Notes: generated by a model from the letters alone, not told the origin. 64,000 bases of DNA from Terriglobia bacterium (GCA_025350105.1 JANXYJ010000172.1:1-64000), one strand, 5' to 3'; counted from the first letter of the stretch, positions 1-8,023 are shown. Numbers and translations are program-made.

Positions 1-1
1 A

Positions 2-145
2 TTGTTCACCGCGCTGCAGCAGCAGAAAGTTCCGTCCAAGCTCCTGGTATTTCCCGACGAAGGCCACTGGATCCTGAAACCGCAAAACAGTTTGCTATGG
101 TACCGGACGGTGCTCGAATGGCTGGGCGAATATCTTAAGAGATAG
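2..145 (+). CDS. C-terminal end of an S9-type prolyl oligopeptidase (partial)
   Basis: The window opens inside an open frame that ends at a TAG at 143-145 and has no start here. The 47 visible residues include FPDEGHWILKPQN, which resembles the catalytic-histidine loop of S9 acyl-peptide hydrolases (a DEGH motif followed by a tryptophan-rich helix). The tail YRTVLEWLGEYLK is typical of the end of that fold. The family hydrolyses short peptides, often in the periplasm. The signal sequence and catalytic Ser and Asp lie outside the window. The gene converges on the permease gene at 171. The call rests on the His loop only. Confidence 0.7.
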   Translation: MFTALQQQKVPSKLLVFPDEGHWILKPQNSLLWYRTVLEWLGEYLKR

Positions 146-149
146 CGAT

Positions 150-185
150 CATTATTCGTCGCGCAAGACATTATTCGTCGCGCAA
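150..185. repeat. 17-bp perfect direct repeat copying the permease stop region
   Basis: The 17 bases at 150-166 recur exactly at 169-185, a 19-base period. The second copy holds the last codons and the stop of the minus-strand permease gene, so the gene's Arg-Asp-Glu-stop end is duplicated just downstream of itself. Confidence 0.9.
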
Positions 186-2741
186 TACTTCGAGCGGCTT
201 CTGACGCAGAATACGGAAGCTGGCCAGCCAGCCTGAGGCTTGCGCCAACACCGCGGTCAACCCCACCGCAATCACGCTGGCCTTCCAGTCCAAAGTAAAT
301 TTGGCGTCCAGCAGGCGGTTCAACAGCAGCGCCGCGAACGCCGACGCCAGCAGCGCGCCCATCACGCCGGCCACCGTCCCCAGCGTGATAAATTCCACGG
401 AAAAGATTCGCCCTACAGTGGCCCGCGTAGCGCCCAGCGTTTTCAGGATGACCACTTCACGCACGCGACGGAAGCGGGTTCCCGCCACGCTGGCCGCCAA
501 AATAATGGCGCCCGCCACAATCGCAAACGCCGATAGAAAACGAATCACCAGCGCCACCTGATCCACAACTTGTTGGACGATGGCCAGTGCCTCGGCTACG
601 TTGATCAGCGTGATGGTGGGGAAGGACTGATAGGCGGCGCGCTCCAGCGCACCCACGTCAGCCGGGCGCATGCGCACACCGCCATAAAACGTCGCGGGCA
701 ATCCTTCAAGTGCCGGCGGATTGAAGACAAACTCATTGGCCGCGCCCACCCGCATTTGTTCCACCCGGTGCAGCGCAACAACTTTGGCCGTAAATGTTTT
801 ACTGGCGCCGGAGAGTTCCATCTGGTCGCCGATCTTAATATTCAAGGTCCGTGCTGCTTCCTCATCCACCGAGACCACCGGCTGGGTTTCACCGTGAGCC
901 CACCATGCGCCCTGGCGAATCTTCAGCGCCGTGGGTTTGTCATCGGCCCACATCACCGATCGCGTGTTGGCATAGCGCCGCGCGGTGGCCGGCAAATTGC
1001 GTCGGTCCAACCCTTCGCCGTTGATCGATTCAATGTGCACCGGCACCGATGGCGCAAACTCCGGCGGCGCAGTAACTCCCTTCTGCCTGGCAACTACCGC
1101 CTTCAACGGCTCCACCTGCTCCGGCGTGATGCCGATGAAAAACACGTTGGGCGCATCCGGCGGAGCGCTCTGCATAATATCGCCCACCAGCGTATGCTGC
1201 ACCAAATAGACGGTAAGCGTGAACATCACGCCTAAACCCAGCGCCACCAAAATCGCCTGCGCCTGATTACCTTGGCGATACAAATTCGCCAGCCCTTGCC
1301 GCGCCAGCGTGGGTAGGCGGAACGGCGAATTTTTGACGAACGCCCGAATGGTGCGTAGAAACATCGTCGCCACCAGCGAAAGCAGCAGCAGCGCCACCGC
1401 CAACCCGCCCGCGAACAATCCTCCCACCTGCCTGGATTCGGCCAGCCATCCGGCAATGGCGCCCAGGCCGATCAAAATCAAAACACCACTGACAATCGCG
1501 GCGCGCGCTTCGCTCATCCGCGTGCGCCAGTTGCGTTGCGCATCCGGCATATCACGCCGCAAAATCAATGCCGGACGAATTTTGCGAATGGCCAGCAGTG
1601 GCGGCAAGGTGAACAGCAGCGTCGTGAGCACACCCACCACAATCCCCTGCACTGACGCCGCCATGTTCCAACTCTGCTTGAATTCCATGGCAAAGAATTT
1701 CTGGATCAAAATGGGGAACGTCCGTTCCACCACCCGGCCCACCAGGACGCCCGCCAATCCGCCAATCAAGCCCAGCAGCAGGGTTTGCAGGGCGTAAATA
1801 CCAATCACGTCACGCGAGGTTGCGCCCAGCGATTTCATTACCGCAATGTTGTCCATCTTCTGCTGCAGATGCGCGTGCATGGCCATCGCTACACCCAGCG
1901 CACCGACAATCATGGCGATCAAACTCACCAGGCTGAGGAATGTGGTCGCGCGATCGAGGCCACGCGTGATGATCGGATTCGATTCCCGAAAATCCGCGAT
2001 CAGCGCTTCGGGTAAAGCGCTTTTAATCGACGCCCTCAATTGATCCACCGCCGGCGACCCCACGCCCATCTTGAACAGATAGCGATACGCTCCCCGGCTG
2101 CCGAAGCCCATCAACCCCGTTTTTTCAAACGCCGCGCGCGACATCATCATGCGCAAACCCACGTTCATGCTGCCCGACATACGATCTGGCTCCGACAACA
2201 CCACCGCTGCAATCCGCATGGTCGCGGTGCCCACGCGCAGCGCGTCACCCACTTTTGCGTTGGTGCGCAATAAGACATCCTGCGCCACCGCCACGCTGTC
2301 GTCTTTCAAAGCGTCGCGCAGCGCCATGGGTGGATCCAACTTTACGTCGCCGTAGTAGGGATAGCGCGCCGGGTCCACGGCTTTGATCGAGACCAACAGT
2401 GGAGTAGCCGCGTCGCTATTGTGATCTGTTGTTTCACGAGCGGCCATCGAAATCGTCTCGGTGATCAGCGTGTGCTCCACGCCATGCTGGGCCAGCGCAT
2501 CGAGGGCCGCCGTCTCCTCGGCGCCTGCAGGGTTGAATTGCCGCGCGGTGAGATCCGCGGCCATCACCGTGCGCGATTCATCGAGCAGCGTTCCCTTAAA
2601 GCTCTGACTGAATCCCTGCACGCCCGACAGTGCGCCCACGCCGGCGGCCACGGCCAGAATCACGAACAGAAATTTGCTGGTGGACGCCCTGGTTTCGCGC
2701 CAGGCAATACGGGCCGCCGTGCGATAGGAGAGCCGCATCAT
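171..2741 (-). CDS. FtsX-type ABC transporter permease (YbbP-like)
   Basis: An 856-residue integral membrane protein. It has an N-terminal membrane segment (about residues 20-45), a large extracytoplasmic domain, and a three-helix FtsX core near 265-390. A second membrane pair (about 415-465), another soluble domain and a second FtsX core at the C-terminus (about 735-850) follow. This duplicated layout matches YbbP/LolC-like permeases that act mechanically on envelope lipids or proteins rather than importing solutes. The start overlaps the stop of the upstream ATPase by four bases (ATGA), so the two are translationally coupled and probably form one transporter. The substrate is not deducible. 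The 3' end is duplicated downstream. Confidence 0.88.
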   Translation of the reverse strand: MMRLSYRTAARIAWRETRASTSKFLFVILAVAAGVGALSGVQGFSQSFKGTLLDESRTVMAADLTARQFNPAGAEETAALDALAQHGVEHTLITETISMAARETTDHNSDAATPLLVSIKAVDPARYPYYGDVKLDPPMALRDALKDDSVAVAQDVLLRTNAKVGDALRVGTATMRIAAVVLSEPDRMSGSMNVGLRMMMSRAAFEKTGLMGFGSRGAYRYLFKMGVGSPAVDQLRASIKSALPEALIADFRESNPIITRGLDRATTFLSLVSLIAMIVGALGVAMAMHAHLQQKMDNIAVMKSLGATSRDVIGIYALQTLLLGLIGGLAGVLVGRVVERTFPILIQKFFAMEFKQSWNMAASVQGIVVGVLTTLLFTLPPLLAIRKIRPALILRRDMPDAQRNWRTRMSEARAAIVSGVLILIGLGAIAGWLAESRQVGGLFAGGLAVALLLLSLVATMFLRTIRAFVKNSPFRLPTLARQGLANLYRQGNQAQAILVALGLGVMFTLTVYLVQHTLVGDIMQSAPPDAPNVFFIGITPEQVEPLKAVVARQKGVTAPPEFAPSVPVHIESINGEGLDRRNLPATARRYANTRSVMWADDKPTALKIRQGAWWAHGETQPVVSVDEEAARTLNIKIGDQMELSGASKTFTAKVVALHRVEQMRVGAANEFVFNPPALEGLPATFYGGVRMRPADVGALERAAYQSFPTITLINVAEALAIVQQVVDQVALVIRFLSAFAIVAGAIILAASVAGTRFRRVREVVILKTLGATRATVGRIFSVEFITLGTVAGVMGALLASAFAALLLNRLLDAKFTLDWKASVIAVGLTAVLAQASGWLASFRILRQKPLEVLRDE

Positions 2742-3499
2742 ACGGCAACTTCCGACGACCGCATGTCGTCCCGCATGTTGTCCGCCACCACTTTGCCGTC
2801 GCGCAAAGTCACGATGCGATCCGCCCGCGCGGCCAGTGCCGGGTCGTGGGTCACCAACACAAGGGTGGTTCCTTCGCGTTGATTCAGTGACAACAGCAAC
2901 TCCAGCACGTGCGCGCCGTTCACGCTGTCCAAATTGCCTGTGGGCTCATCCGCCATCAGAATGGGGGGTTTCACCATAAACGCACGGGCCAGCGCAACAC
3001 GTTGTTGCTCGCCACCGGAGAGTTGCACGGGATAATGATCCATGCGATCCGCCAAACCGACGTTGGTCAGCAGCTCGCGGGCACGCGCCATACCGTTCTT
3101 CACGTCGCCGCCGGTCAGCTCATGCGGCAGTAGAACATTTTCCTCGGCGGTCAGCGTTGGAATCAGTTGATAACTTTGAAACACGAAGCCCAGTTTGCGC
3201 CCGCGCACCAGCGCCAAATCGTCTTCACTCAACGCGGTGATATCCACGCCGTCGATAATCACCTTGCCTTCGCTCGGCGCATCTAAGCCCGCCAGCAATC
3301 CCAGCAGCGTACTTTTGCCACTGCCGGAAGCTCCCATGATCGCCACAAACTGCCCGGCCGGAACGGCGAGGTCAACACCCCGCAGAATGTCGACACGGTG
3401 CGTGCCAGTATCGATGGTTTTCGTGATTCCGCTTGCTTGCAGAATCGGGGTTTTGGTAATTGCCATCGCTTGTAAGATCGGGGCCCGAGTTATCGCCAT
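2738..3499 (-). CDS. ABC transporter ATP-binding protein (YbbA/LolD-like)
   Basis: A nucleotide-binding subunit for the FtsX permease. Visible motifs are Walker A GASGSGKSTLL, the signature LSGGEQQRVALARA, Walker B ILMADEPTGNLD and the switch histidine in LVTHD, all typical of the LolD/MacB/YbbA group. An upstream start at 3583 is possible but would overlap the divergent esterase gene. I chose the ATG at 3499, which gives 253 residues and a normal family length after a short leader. That leader is an internal duplication (AITRAPILQ then AITKTPILQ) caused by a 33-base tandem repeat. Only 25 bases separate this start from the divergent gene. It is coupled to the permease by a 4-base overlap. 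Confidence 0.88.
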   Translation of the reverse strand: MAITRAPILQAMAITKTPILQASGITKTIDTGTHRVDILRGVDLAVPAGQFVAIMGASGSGKSTLLGLLAGLDAPSEGKVIIDGVDITALSEDDLALVRGRKLGFVFQSYQLIPTLTAEENVLLPHELTGGDVKNGMARARELLTNVGLADRMDHYPVQLSGGEQQRVALARAFMVKPPILMADEPTGNLDSVNGAHVLELLLSLNQREGTTLVLVTHDPALAARADRIVTLRDGKVVADNMRDDMRSSEVAV

Positions 3500-3500
3500 G
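3435..3500. repeat. 33-bp imperfect tandem duplication at the 5' end of the ATPase gene
   Basis: Units 3435-3467 and 3468-3500 align over 33 bases with several differences. Both are in frame and encode MAITRAPILQA and MAITKTPILQA, so the gene has two candidate start codons. A weaker third copy may follow (GITKT). Confidence 0.8.
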
Positions 3501-3524
3501 CTCTTTTTATTATGATGGCAACAG

Positions 3525-4232
3525 ATGACCTGCCATTCCATTTTACTTTCCAGCACACTGTTCCTCAGCACCTTGTACAGCAACGCTCAAACAAATCCGG
3601 CGGCGAAAGCCGTTGCAAAACCAGCCGCGACCAAACCAGCCGTTTCCTCGGAAACGGCGCATAAAGGAGATACGCGCAAAGTGCTGGTGGTGTTCGGCGA
3701 TAGTTTGAGCGCGGGCTACGGCGTCGCTCCTGGAAAGAGTTATCCCGACGATCTACAGCGCAAGATTGACGCCCTCCACTCTCCTTGGCGTGTGGTGAAT
3801 ATGGGCATCAGCGGCGACACCACGATGGGAGGCGTCGCCCGCATTAACAGCGCCGTGAAGCAAATGCCGTCGCTGGTGCTGCTGGAATTGGGCGGTAACG
3901 ATGGCCTGCGCGGCTTGCCACTTTCCATGACCCGCGAAAATCTGGAAAAGATGATTGTCGAGTTTCAAAACGCTGGCGCCCGCGTGGTCCTGGCCGGCAT
4001 GACCTTGCCCCCCAACTACGGTCCCGATTATGTGCAGGGCTTTCAGAAAATCTATAGCGATTTGGCGGTCAAGCACAAACTGAAGCTAATTCCGTTTCTA
4101 CTGAGCGACATCATCACACCGGACTTGCGCTATTTCCAGCGCGATGGTATTCACCCCACCGCCGAAGGCGCCGAGATCGTCTCGCGCACGGTACTGCGCA
4201 CGTTGCAGCCCCTGCTGCTAAACAAGAATTAG
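3525..4232 (+). CDS. Secreted GDSL/SGNH esterase (arylesterase, TesA-like)
   Basis: A lipase/esterase of the SGNH hydrolase family, like the multifunctional thioesterase I/arylesterase TesA. All four SGNH blocks are visible: block I FGDSLSAGYG with the nucleophilic Ser (near residue 60), the block II Gly in NMGISGDTT, block III GGNDGLRG, and block V DGIHPTAEG with catalytic Asp and His. The N-terminus (about 1-21) is a signal peptide followed by an Ala/Pro/Lys-rich linker, so the enzyme is probably periplasmic. It diverges from the ABC ATPase gene across only 25 bases and converges on hpt with a 2-base gap. Length (235 residues) is normal. Confidence 0.9.
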   Translation: MTCHSILLSSTLFLSTLYSNAQTNPAAKAVAKPAATKPAVSSETAHKGDTRKVLVVFGDSLSAGYGVAPGKSYPDDLQRKIDALHSPWRVVNMGISGDTTMGGVARINSAVKQMPSLVLLELGGNDGLRGLPLSMTRENLEKMIVEFQNAGARVVLAGMTLPPNYGPDYVQGFQKIYSDLAVKHKLKLIPFLLSDIITPDLRYFQRDGIHPTAEGAEIVSRTVLRTLQPLLLNKN

Positions 4233-4234
4233 CG

Positions 4235-4759
4235 CTATATTTCTTCGAGCACACATAAATCCCGCAGATTGCGATAATCTTCCGCGTAGTCCAAACCATA
4301 GCCCACCACGAATTCGTCGGGAATGGCAAAGCCCACGTAGTCCACTTTCACAGGAGCTTGCCGGCGTTCCGGCTTGTCAAGAAAAGTGGCGATGCGCAGA
4401 CTTTTGGGATGGCGCTGGGCGAGTAACTTTGCGAGATAGGTAAGCGTGTTGCCGGTGTCCAGAATATCTTCCACGATGATTACGTGGTGGCCTTCAATGG
4501 GCACGTCCAGATCCTTGGTCAACTGCACTTGGCCGGAGCTGGTCTTGCCGCGCCCATAACTGGATATGCCGATGAACTCCAGCCGCGTCGGCGTCTTCAT
4601 CGCACGGGCCAAATCCGCCAGAAAAATGCAGGCGCCCTTCAGGATGCCAATCAAGTACACCGGTTCGCCCGTGGTGTAATCGAGGTCGATCTCCCGTCCC
4701 ATCTCTTCCACCCGCGTCCGGATTTGTTCGGCGGACAGCAGCACGCGCAATTTAGACAT
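4235..4759 (-). CDS. hpt: Hypoxanthine phosphoribosyltransferase
   Basis: A purine-salvage enzyme converting hypoxanthine or guanine plus PRPP to IMP or GMP. The type I PRTase PRPP loop VEDILDTGNTL is present (near residues 95-107), as are the flexible-loop tyrosine in SSYGRGKTSSG and the early GILKGACIFLADL segment typical of Hpt. Length (174 residues) matches bacterial Hpt of about 175-180. It runs divergent to rsfS. A TACAAT hexamer ends seven bases before the ATG and no Shine-Dalgarno sequence is visible, so a leaderless transcript is possible (inference). The cytoplasmic assignment is secure. Confidence 0.95.
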   Translation of the reverse strand: MSKLRVLLSAEQIRTRVEEMGREIDLDYTTGEPVYLIGILKGACIFLADLARAMKTPTRLEFIGISSYGRGKTSSGQVQLTKDLDVPIEGHHVIIVEDILDTGNTLTYLAKLLAQRHPKSLRIATFLDKPERRQAPVKVDYVGFAIPDEFVVGYGLDYAEDYRNLRDLCVLEEI

Positions 4760-4829
4760 TAGCGAAATTGTAACCGGAACATGCGTTAAATGCTACGCGA
4801 AACACGTAAATTTGTAGTAGCATACAGGC

Positions 4830-4836
4830 AGGAGAG
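4830..4836 (+). promoter_or_regulatory. Ribosome binding site that selects a CTG start for rsfS
   Basis: AGGAGAG at 4830-4836 lies six bases before the CTG at 4843. No ATG, GTG or TTG lies in frame between the upstream stop (4807-4809) and the conserved domain, so this site decides the start. Confidence 0.7.
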
Positions 4837-4842
4837 CACACT

Positions 4843-5331
4843 CTGGCAATTAAACGCGCAACCCAACTCACAACCGGTGCCAAGAAAAAAGCGGCGGCCA
4901 AACGGCCCGCCAAAGTTTCCCCTTCCGCCGAAATCAAACCCCGCAAGAAACCCGCCAGCAAGGCCGCCCCGGCCGCTAAAGCAAGTGTTCCGCCCGAAAG
5001 CAAATCCAACTGGCAGATCGCAGCGCAAGCCGCCGACGCGAAACAGGCCAAGGACATCAAAGTCCTGGATCTGCGCGAAGTCACTTCCTTCACCGATACG
5101 CTGATCATCTGCGGCGCGACAAGTTCACGCCAGGCGCAAACCATCTCCAACGAAATTGAACAGAAGATGAGAGAATCCGGCGACTACGCGCTGAGCATCG
5201 AAGGCTATACCAACGGCGAATGGATTCTGCTTGATTTCGGCGATTGCGTGGTGAATGTGTTCACCGACAAATCGCGGGAATACTATGATTTGGAACGCTT
5301 GTGGCGGGATGCCAAGCCTTTGAGTTGGTAG
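4843..5331 (+). CDS. rsfS: Ribosomal silencing factor RsfS (non-ATG start)
   Basis: RsfS binds ribosomal protein uL14 and blocks subunit joining under starvation. The conserved domain begins near residue 54 (NWQIAAQAADAKQAKDI) and continues with KVLDLREVTSFTDTLIICGATSS, then EGYTNGEWILLDFGDCVVNVF and the closing REYYDLERLW, all hallmarks of the family. About 50 residues rich in Lys, Ala and Pro precede it, an extension not found in the 105-residue E. coli protein. The frame has no conventional start codon. CTG at 4843 follows a strong AGGAGAG at a good spacing, giving 162 residues. An ATT at 4849 is an alternative. Gene callers restricted to ATG/GTG/TTG would miss it. The usual neighbour rlmH does not follow. 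Confidence 0.88.
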   Translation: MAIKRATQLTTGAKKKAAAKRPAKVSPSAEIKPRKKPASKAAPAAKASVPPESKSNWQIAAQAADAKQAKDIKVLDLREVTSFTDTLIICGATSSRQAQTISNEIEQKMRESGDYALSIEGYTNGEWILLDFGDCVVNVFTDKSREYYDLERLWRDAKPLSW

Positions 5332-5471
5332 ATTTCAAAAAGCGTCGGATGGAATCGCGCTATGCTCAGGCCGCGAGGACGATGCTGAAGTACTTTCACC
5401 TCCAAACCGCAGATAAAGGTCTCTGTGGGTTTCCCCGATAGTTCGCTCATGCCGAAATCTTTATTGGCGGT

Positions 5472-5894
5472 GTGTTATTGGCAACTGGCATCATAAGCGC
5501 CCAAGCGCCCGGTTCAAATAAGCGAGCTCACACAATCTACGTTGACGAACTGCGATTTCCCTACAATCCGCATGAGAGCGATTTTATTCGTTCAAAGCTG
5601 ATTAGCTCTATCGTTCAGGCCTGTGACGCCAACTGTACGGTGATGGAAGCGGTTGACAAAGAAGGTGATGTCGCGGAAGCCATACTTACAGGCTCCATTC
5701 TCGTTGAGAATCTGCAATCCGGCCGCTATCGCGTACAGGGAGCCATGCGCCTGGTGGACAGAGATGGTGCTGTGCTTTGGACCGCTACAGTCTTTAACCG
5801 CCCTTTAGGGCGGAGTGCGACGTCAAGCTTTGCAGAAAACGTTGCAAAAAGGCTAAGCCGCTTTCTACGCCAGCAAGTAGGTTCTTCTACTTAA
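5472..5894 (+). CDS. Small exported protein of unknown function, signal peptide possibly broken by a 2-base insertion
   Basis: Not recognised. From the GTG at 5472 it has 140 residues: a truncated hydrophobic leader (LLATGIISAQA) and a mostly alpha/beta body with VDELRFPYNPHESDF, two Cys in ACDANCTV, and GAMRLVDRDGAVLWTATV. The body is reminiscent of small envelope proteins with a curli/CsgG-like or DUF4136-like fold, but I cannot assign it. An ATG at 5449 starts MPKSLLAV in another frame. Removing two bases from the GTGTG at about 5469-5473 would join them into a full n-h-c signal peptide ending at AQA. Either the gene is frameshifted, the sequence has an error, or GTG is used. The 3' end overlaps the convergent gene by 8 bases. 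Confidence 0.55.
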   Translation: MLLATGIISAQAPGSNKRAHTIYVDELRFPYNPHESDFIRSKLISSIVQACDANCTVMEAVDKEGDVAEAILTGSILVENLQSGRYRVQGAMRLVDRDGAVLWTATVFNRPLGRSATSSFAENVAKRLSRFLRQQVGSST

Positions 5895-6468
5895 ATTCCA
5901 TCGTCAAGTGCCCCGCCGGGCCCTTATAAACCAGCGCCAGATCCTTGCTCTTCAGCTTCTTGGTTTCGATGGCGAAATACATCAATCCGTTGCTCGATTG
6001 ATTCGGCTTCAGGTCGCCGTCAGGCAACAGCTTGGCTTTCAGCGCGGCAAGCAGTACATCGTCTTTCGGTTTGTCGGTTTTCGTCCCCGAAATACCCGTC
6101 CATCCCGGCGTGTTGGTTTGCTGGGCCCATTCGCGGCCAGCGGTATTTTTCTTGACGATCAGCGCGGTGCCGCCCGCCAACTGCCCCGGCTCCAGCGCCT
6201 CGGCGCGATCGCCATCCTTGCGCGACACCAGCGTAAAATCCGCCGGTCCCACCCGCAACGCCTCGCCGGTTTTGTTGGACGCGGTCACGCGCATCACCAC
6301 AATCCCCATGCCTAACTCGGAGCCCACTTCCTGCTTGATCTCCGCTGGCTCCAGGATCGCTTCGCCGCGCAATTCAATATTGTCGTTCCCGGCCTGGCCC
6401 GGAAAAGGCTTCGGATCGGCCGCAAATGCCACCGCACAAAAACACGCAGCTAGCCAGATATTCTTCAT
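5887..6468 (-). CDS. Exported protein of unknown function, cotranscribed with a TlpA thioredoxin
   Basis: A 193-residue protein with a clear signal peptide (MKNIWLAACFCAVAFAADP, cleavage near residue 17) and no other membrane segment. The mature part contains a stretch compatible with an immunoglobulin-like or DUF4352-like beta-sandwich: MGIVVMRVTASNKTGEALRV, then FTLVSRKDGDRAEAL. It ends in GPAGHLTMEFK. Its start overlaps the stop of the upstream TlpA-like gene by four bases, so the two are probably made together and act in the periplasm. No catalytic motif is visible, and function is unknown. Confidence 0.75.
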   Translation of the reverse strand: MKNIWLAACFCAVAFAADPKPFPGQAGNDNIELRGEAILEPAEIKQEVGSELGMGIVVMRVTASNKTGEALRVGPADFTLVSRKDGDRAEALEPGQLAGGTALIVKKNTAGREWAQQTNTPGWTGISGTKTDKPKDDVLLAALKAKLLPDGDLKPNQSSNGLMYFAIETKKLKSKDLALVYKGPAGHLTMEFK

Positions 6469-6995
6469 AAAAGTGACTTTACATGCGCGATGAACTCAGG
6501 CTCCATCCAATTCCGCGCCGCGATGATTTTCTCCACCACTTTGCCCGAACGGTCGATGATGTATGTCTCTGGAAACTGGAAGGTCCCGTAGTTCGAACTA
6601 ATGTTCCACTCCGGGTCACGCCCGGTGGCGAAGTTCACCCGAAACCTTTTCAGGAACTCTTTGTATTGCTTTTCGTTGGTGTCTACGCTCACGCCCAGCA
6701 CCACCACGCCATCCGTACCCAACTCCTTTTGAAACGCGGCCAGTGACGGCACCTCCTGCACACAGGGCGCGCACCAGGTGGCCCAAAAATTCAGCACCAA
6801 AAGCTTGCCGCCAAAGTCGGCCTTGGTATAAGTGCGGCCGTTATCGCCCACGATCTTGAATTCCGGCGCTTTGTCGCCCGCGTTCACGACCGGATCCGAC
6901 AGCGTGCCGGAAACAATCCACACCAGCCCGACCGCCATGGCGACGATCAGCCCCAAAATCCCGTAATCGAAATTCCCCTTGGCTGACTGGTTCAT
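6465..6995 (-). CDS. Membrane-anchored TlpA/ResA-type thioredoxin
   Basis: A periplasm-facing thiol-disulfide oxidoreductase. It has one N-terminal membrane anchor (about residues 11-31), the entry GDKAPEFKIVGDNG typical of the AhpC-TSA/Redoxin fold, the active site FWATWCAPCVQEVPSL (WCAPC) and the cis-proline segment TYIIDRSGKVV. This matches ResA/TlpA proteins that reduce apocytochrome c or other exported cysteines. Length (176 residues) is normal. It overlaps the downstream exported gene by four bases. Since the c-type cytochrome at 23255 needs such chemistry, a role in cytochrome maturation is possible but only inferred. Confidence 0.92.
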   Translation of the reverse strand: MNQSAKGNFDYGILGLIVAMAVGLVWIVSGTLSDPVVNAGDKAPEFKIVGDNGRTYTKADFGGKLLVLNFWATWCAPCVQEVPSLAAFQKELGTDGVVVLGVSVDTNEKQYKEFLKRFRVNFATGRDPEWNISSNYGTFQFPETYIIDRSGKVVEKIIAARNWMEPEFIAHVKSLL

Positions 6996-7098
6996 GCTGC
7001 CATTTTACCGCTATTATCTAGGATGGGGTGGAGGCGCTGTTTGCAGGGGAAAGCATAGTAATGAATCCCTCGCCGCGTTTCCGCATCTCTACTATTTC

Positions 7099-7563
7099 AT
7101 GCAGCTTACTCGCAGAGCGGAATTCTCCGCGTCACACGTTTGCCGTAATCCGGCCCTTAGCGATGCCGAAAATCAAGCCCTTTACGGCACCAACGCCAAT
7201 CGCAACGGCCATGGGCACAACTTTATCCTGGAAGTAACCATTGAAGGCGAACCCGATCCGGTCACCGGGATGGTTTTCGACCTGCGGGCACTGAAGGAAA
7301 TCATCAACGCCGAGGTGGTGGATCCCATGGACCATCGCTTCCTGAATCATGAGGTTCCACCCTTCGATCAAGTAATCCCAACTACCGAAAACATCGCGGT
7401 GGAAATCTGGAGCCGGTTGCAGCGCCGTATCCATCCGCGCAACGGCGTAGCCAACGCCAGGCTGAAAAATGTGCGTTTATTTGAGACGGCGGATCTGTAT
7501 GTCGACTACAGCGGGGAGGAAGCGGTTGACGAGGCTCGCCAGGGAACGGGCGGACGATCATGA
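7099..7563 (+). CDS. PTPS/QueD-family pterin synthase, paralog 1 (Cys absent from usual position)
   Basis: A member of the 6-pyruvoyl-tetrahydropterin synthase / 6-carboxytetrahydropterin synthase family, acting on dihydroneopterin triphosphate. Zinc ligands are the His of FSASH and both His of NGHGHNF. The catalytic Asp-His pair is in PMDHRFLNHEV, and the substrate Glu is in TTENIAVEIW. The cysteine normally found in the GKCNNP segment before GHGH is missing: here it reads GTNANRNGHGH. A Cys does occur just after the first zinc His (SHVCRNP). The frame is open upstream, but homology begins at the ATG at 7099, giving 154 residues. It overlaps paralog 2 by four bases. Confidence 0.88.
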   Translation: MQLTRRAEFSASHVCRNPALSDAENQALYGTNANRNGHGHNFILEVTIEGEPDPVTGMVFDLRALKEIINAEVVDPMDHRFLNHEVPPFDQVIPTTENIAVEIWSRLQRRIHPRNGVANARLKNVRLFETADLYVDYSGEEAVDEARQGTGGRS

Positions 7564-7967
7564 TGACGCTCACCCGCCGCTACCGCTTCGCCGCATCGCA
7601 CCGCTTGAATACGGACGCGTTGACGCCTGAACAAAACGCACGCCTGTACGGCAAGTGCAATAACCCTTTCGGCCACGGCCACGATTATGTTCTGGATGTG
7701 ACGGTGGAAGGAGCGCCCGGCGCCTCCGGTCAAATTGTCCAGCGTGAAACTCTCGACCAGTGTGTCTCCCAACAGGTGCTGCGGCATTTGGACCATCGTA
7801 ATTTAAACTGCGACGTGCCAGAACTGCACGGCAAAGTAGCCACCACCGAAAACCTGGCGCTGGCCATAGAAAAGATGTTGAAAGCCAGTTGGACCCTGCC
7901 GGCCAAACTGGCGCATGTGCGGATATCCGAGACCGATCGCAACGCGTTCCTGCTGGAAACCCGTTAG
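7560..7967 (+). CDS. PTPS/QueD-family pterin synthase, paralog 2
   Basis: A second tandem member of the same family, 135 residues. It keeps the complete active site: zinc His in FAASH, the catalytic Cys in YGKCNNPFGHGHDY, the two His of GHGH, the LDHRNL Asp-His pair and TTENLALAIE. This is closer to mammalian PTPS than paralog 1 is. It starts inside the end of paralog 1 (ATGA overlap) and is followed after 78 bases by folE, which makes its substrate. The product could feed tetrahydropterin, folate or queuosine synthesis. No queC, queE or queF is nearby, so the branch is undecided. Confidence 0.9.
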   Translation: MMTLTRRYRFAASHRLNTDALTPEQNARLYGKCNNPFGHGHDYVLDVTVEGAPGASGQIVQRETLDQCVSQQVLRHLDHRNLNCDVPELHGKVATTENLALAIEKMLKASWTLPAKLAHVRISETDRNAFLLETR

Positions 7968-7978
7968 AAGAACCGGAC

Positions 7979-8023
7979 CACAAAGAACCAAACCAAAAAG
8001 AAACCAACCAAGCAGAAACCAAC
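7979..8023. repeat. Three 15-bp degenerate tandem units before folE
   Basis: Units 7979-7993, 7994-8008 and 8009-8023 are A/C-rich and share a core near AAAGAAACCAAC. They lie between the stop of the second PTPS gene and the folE start, and no open frame crosses them. Confidence 0.7.

Noticed and set aside
3500-3583. Upstream start of the ABC ATPase gene at 3583
   Set aside because: It would overlap the divergent esterase and add residues foreign to the family; the ATG at 3499 is simpler.
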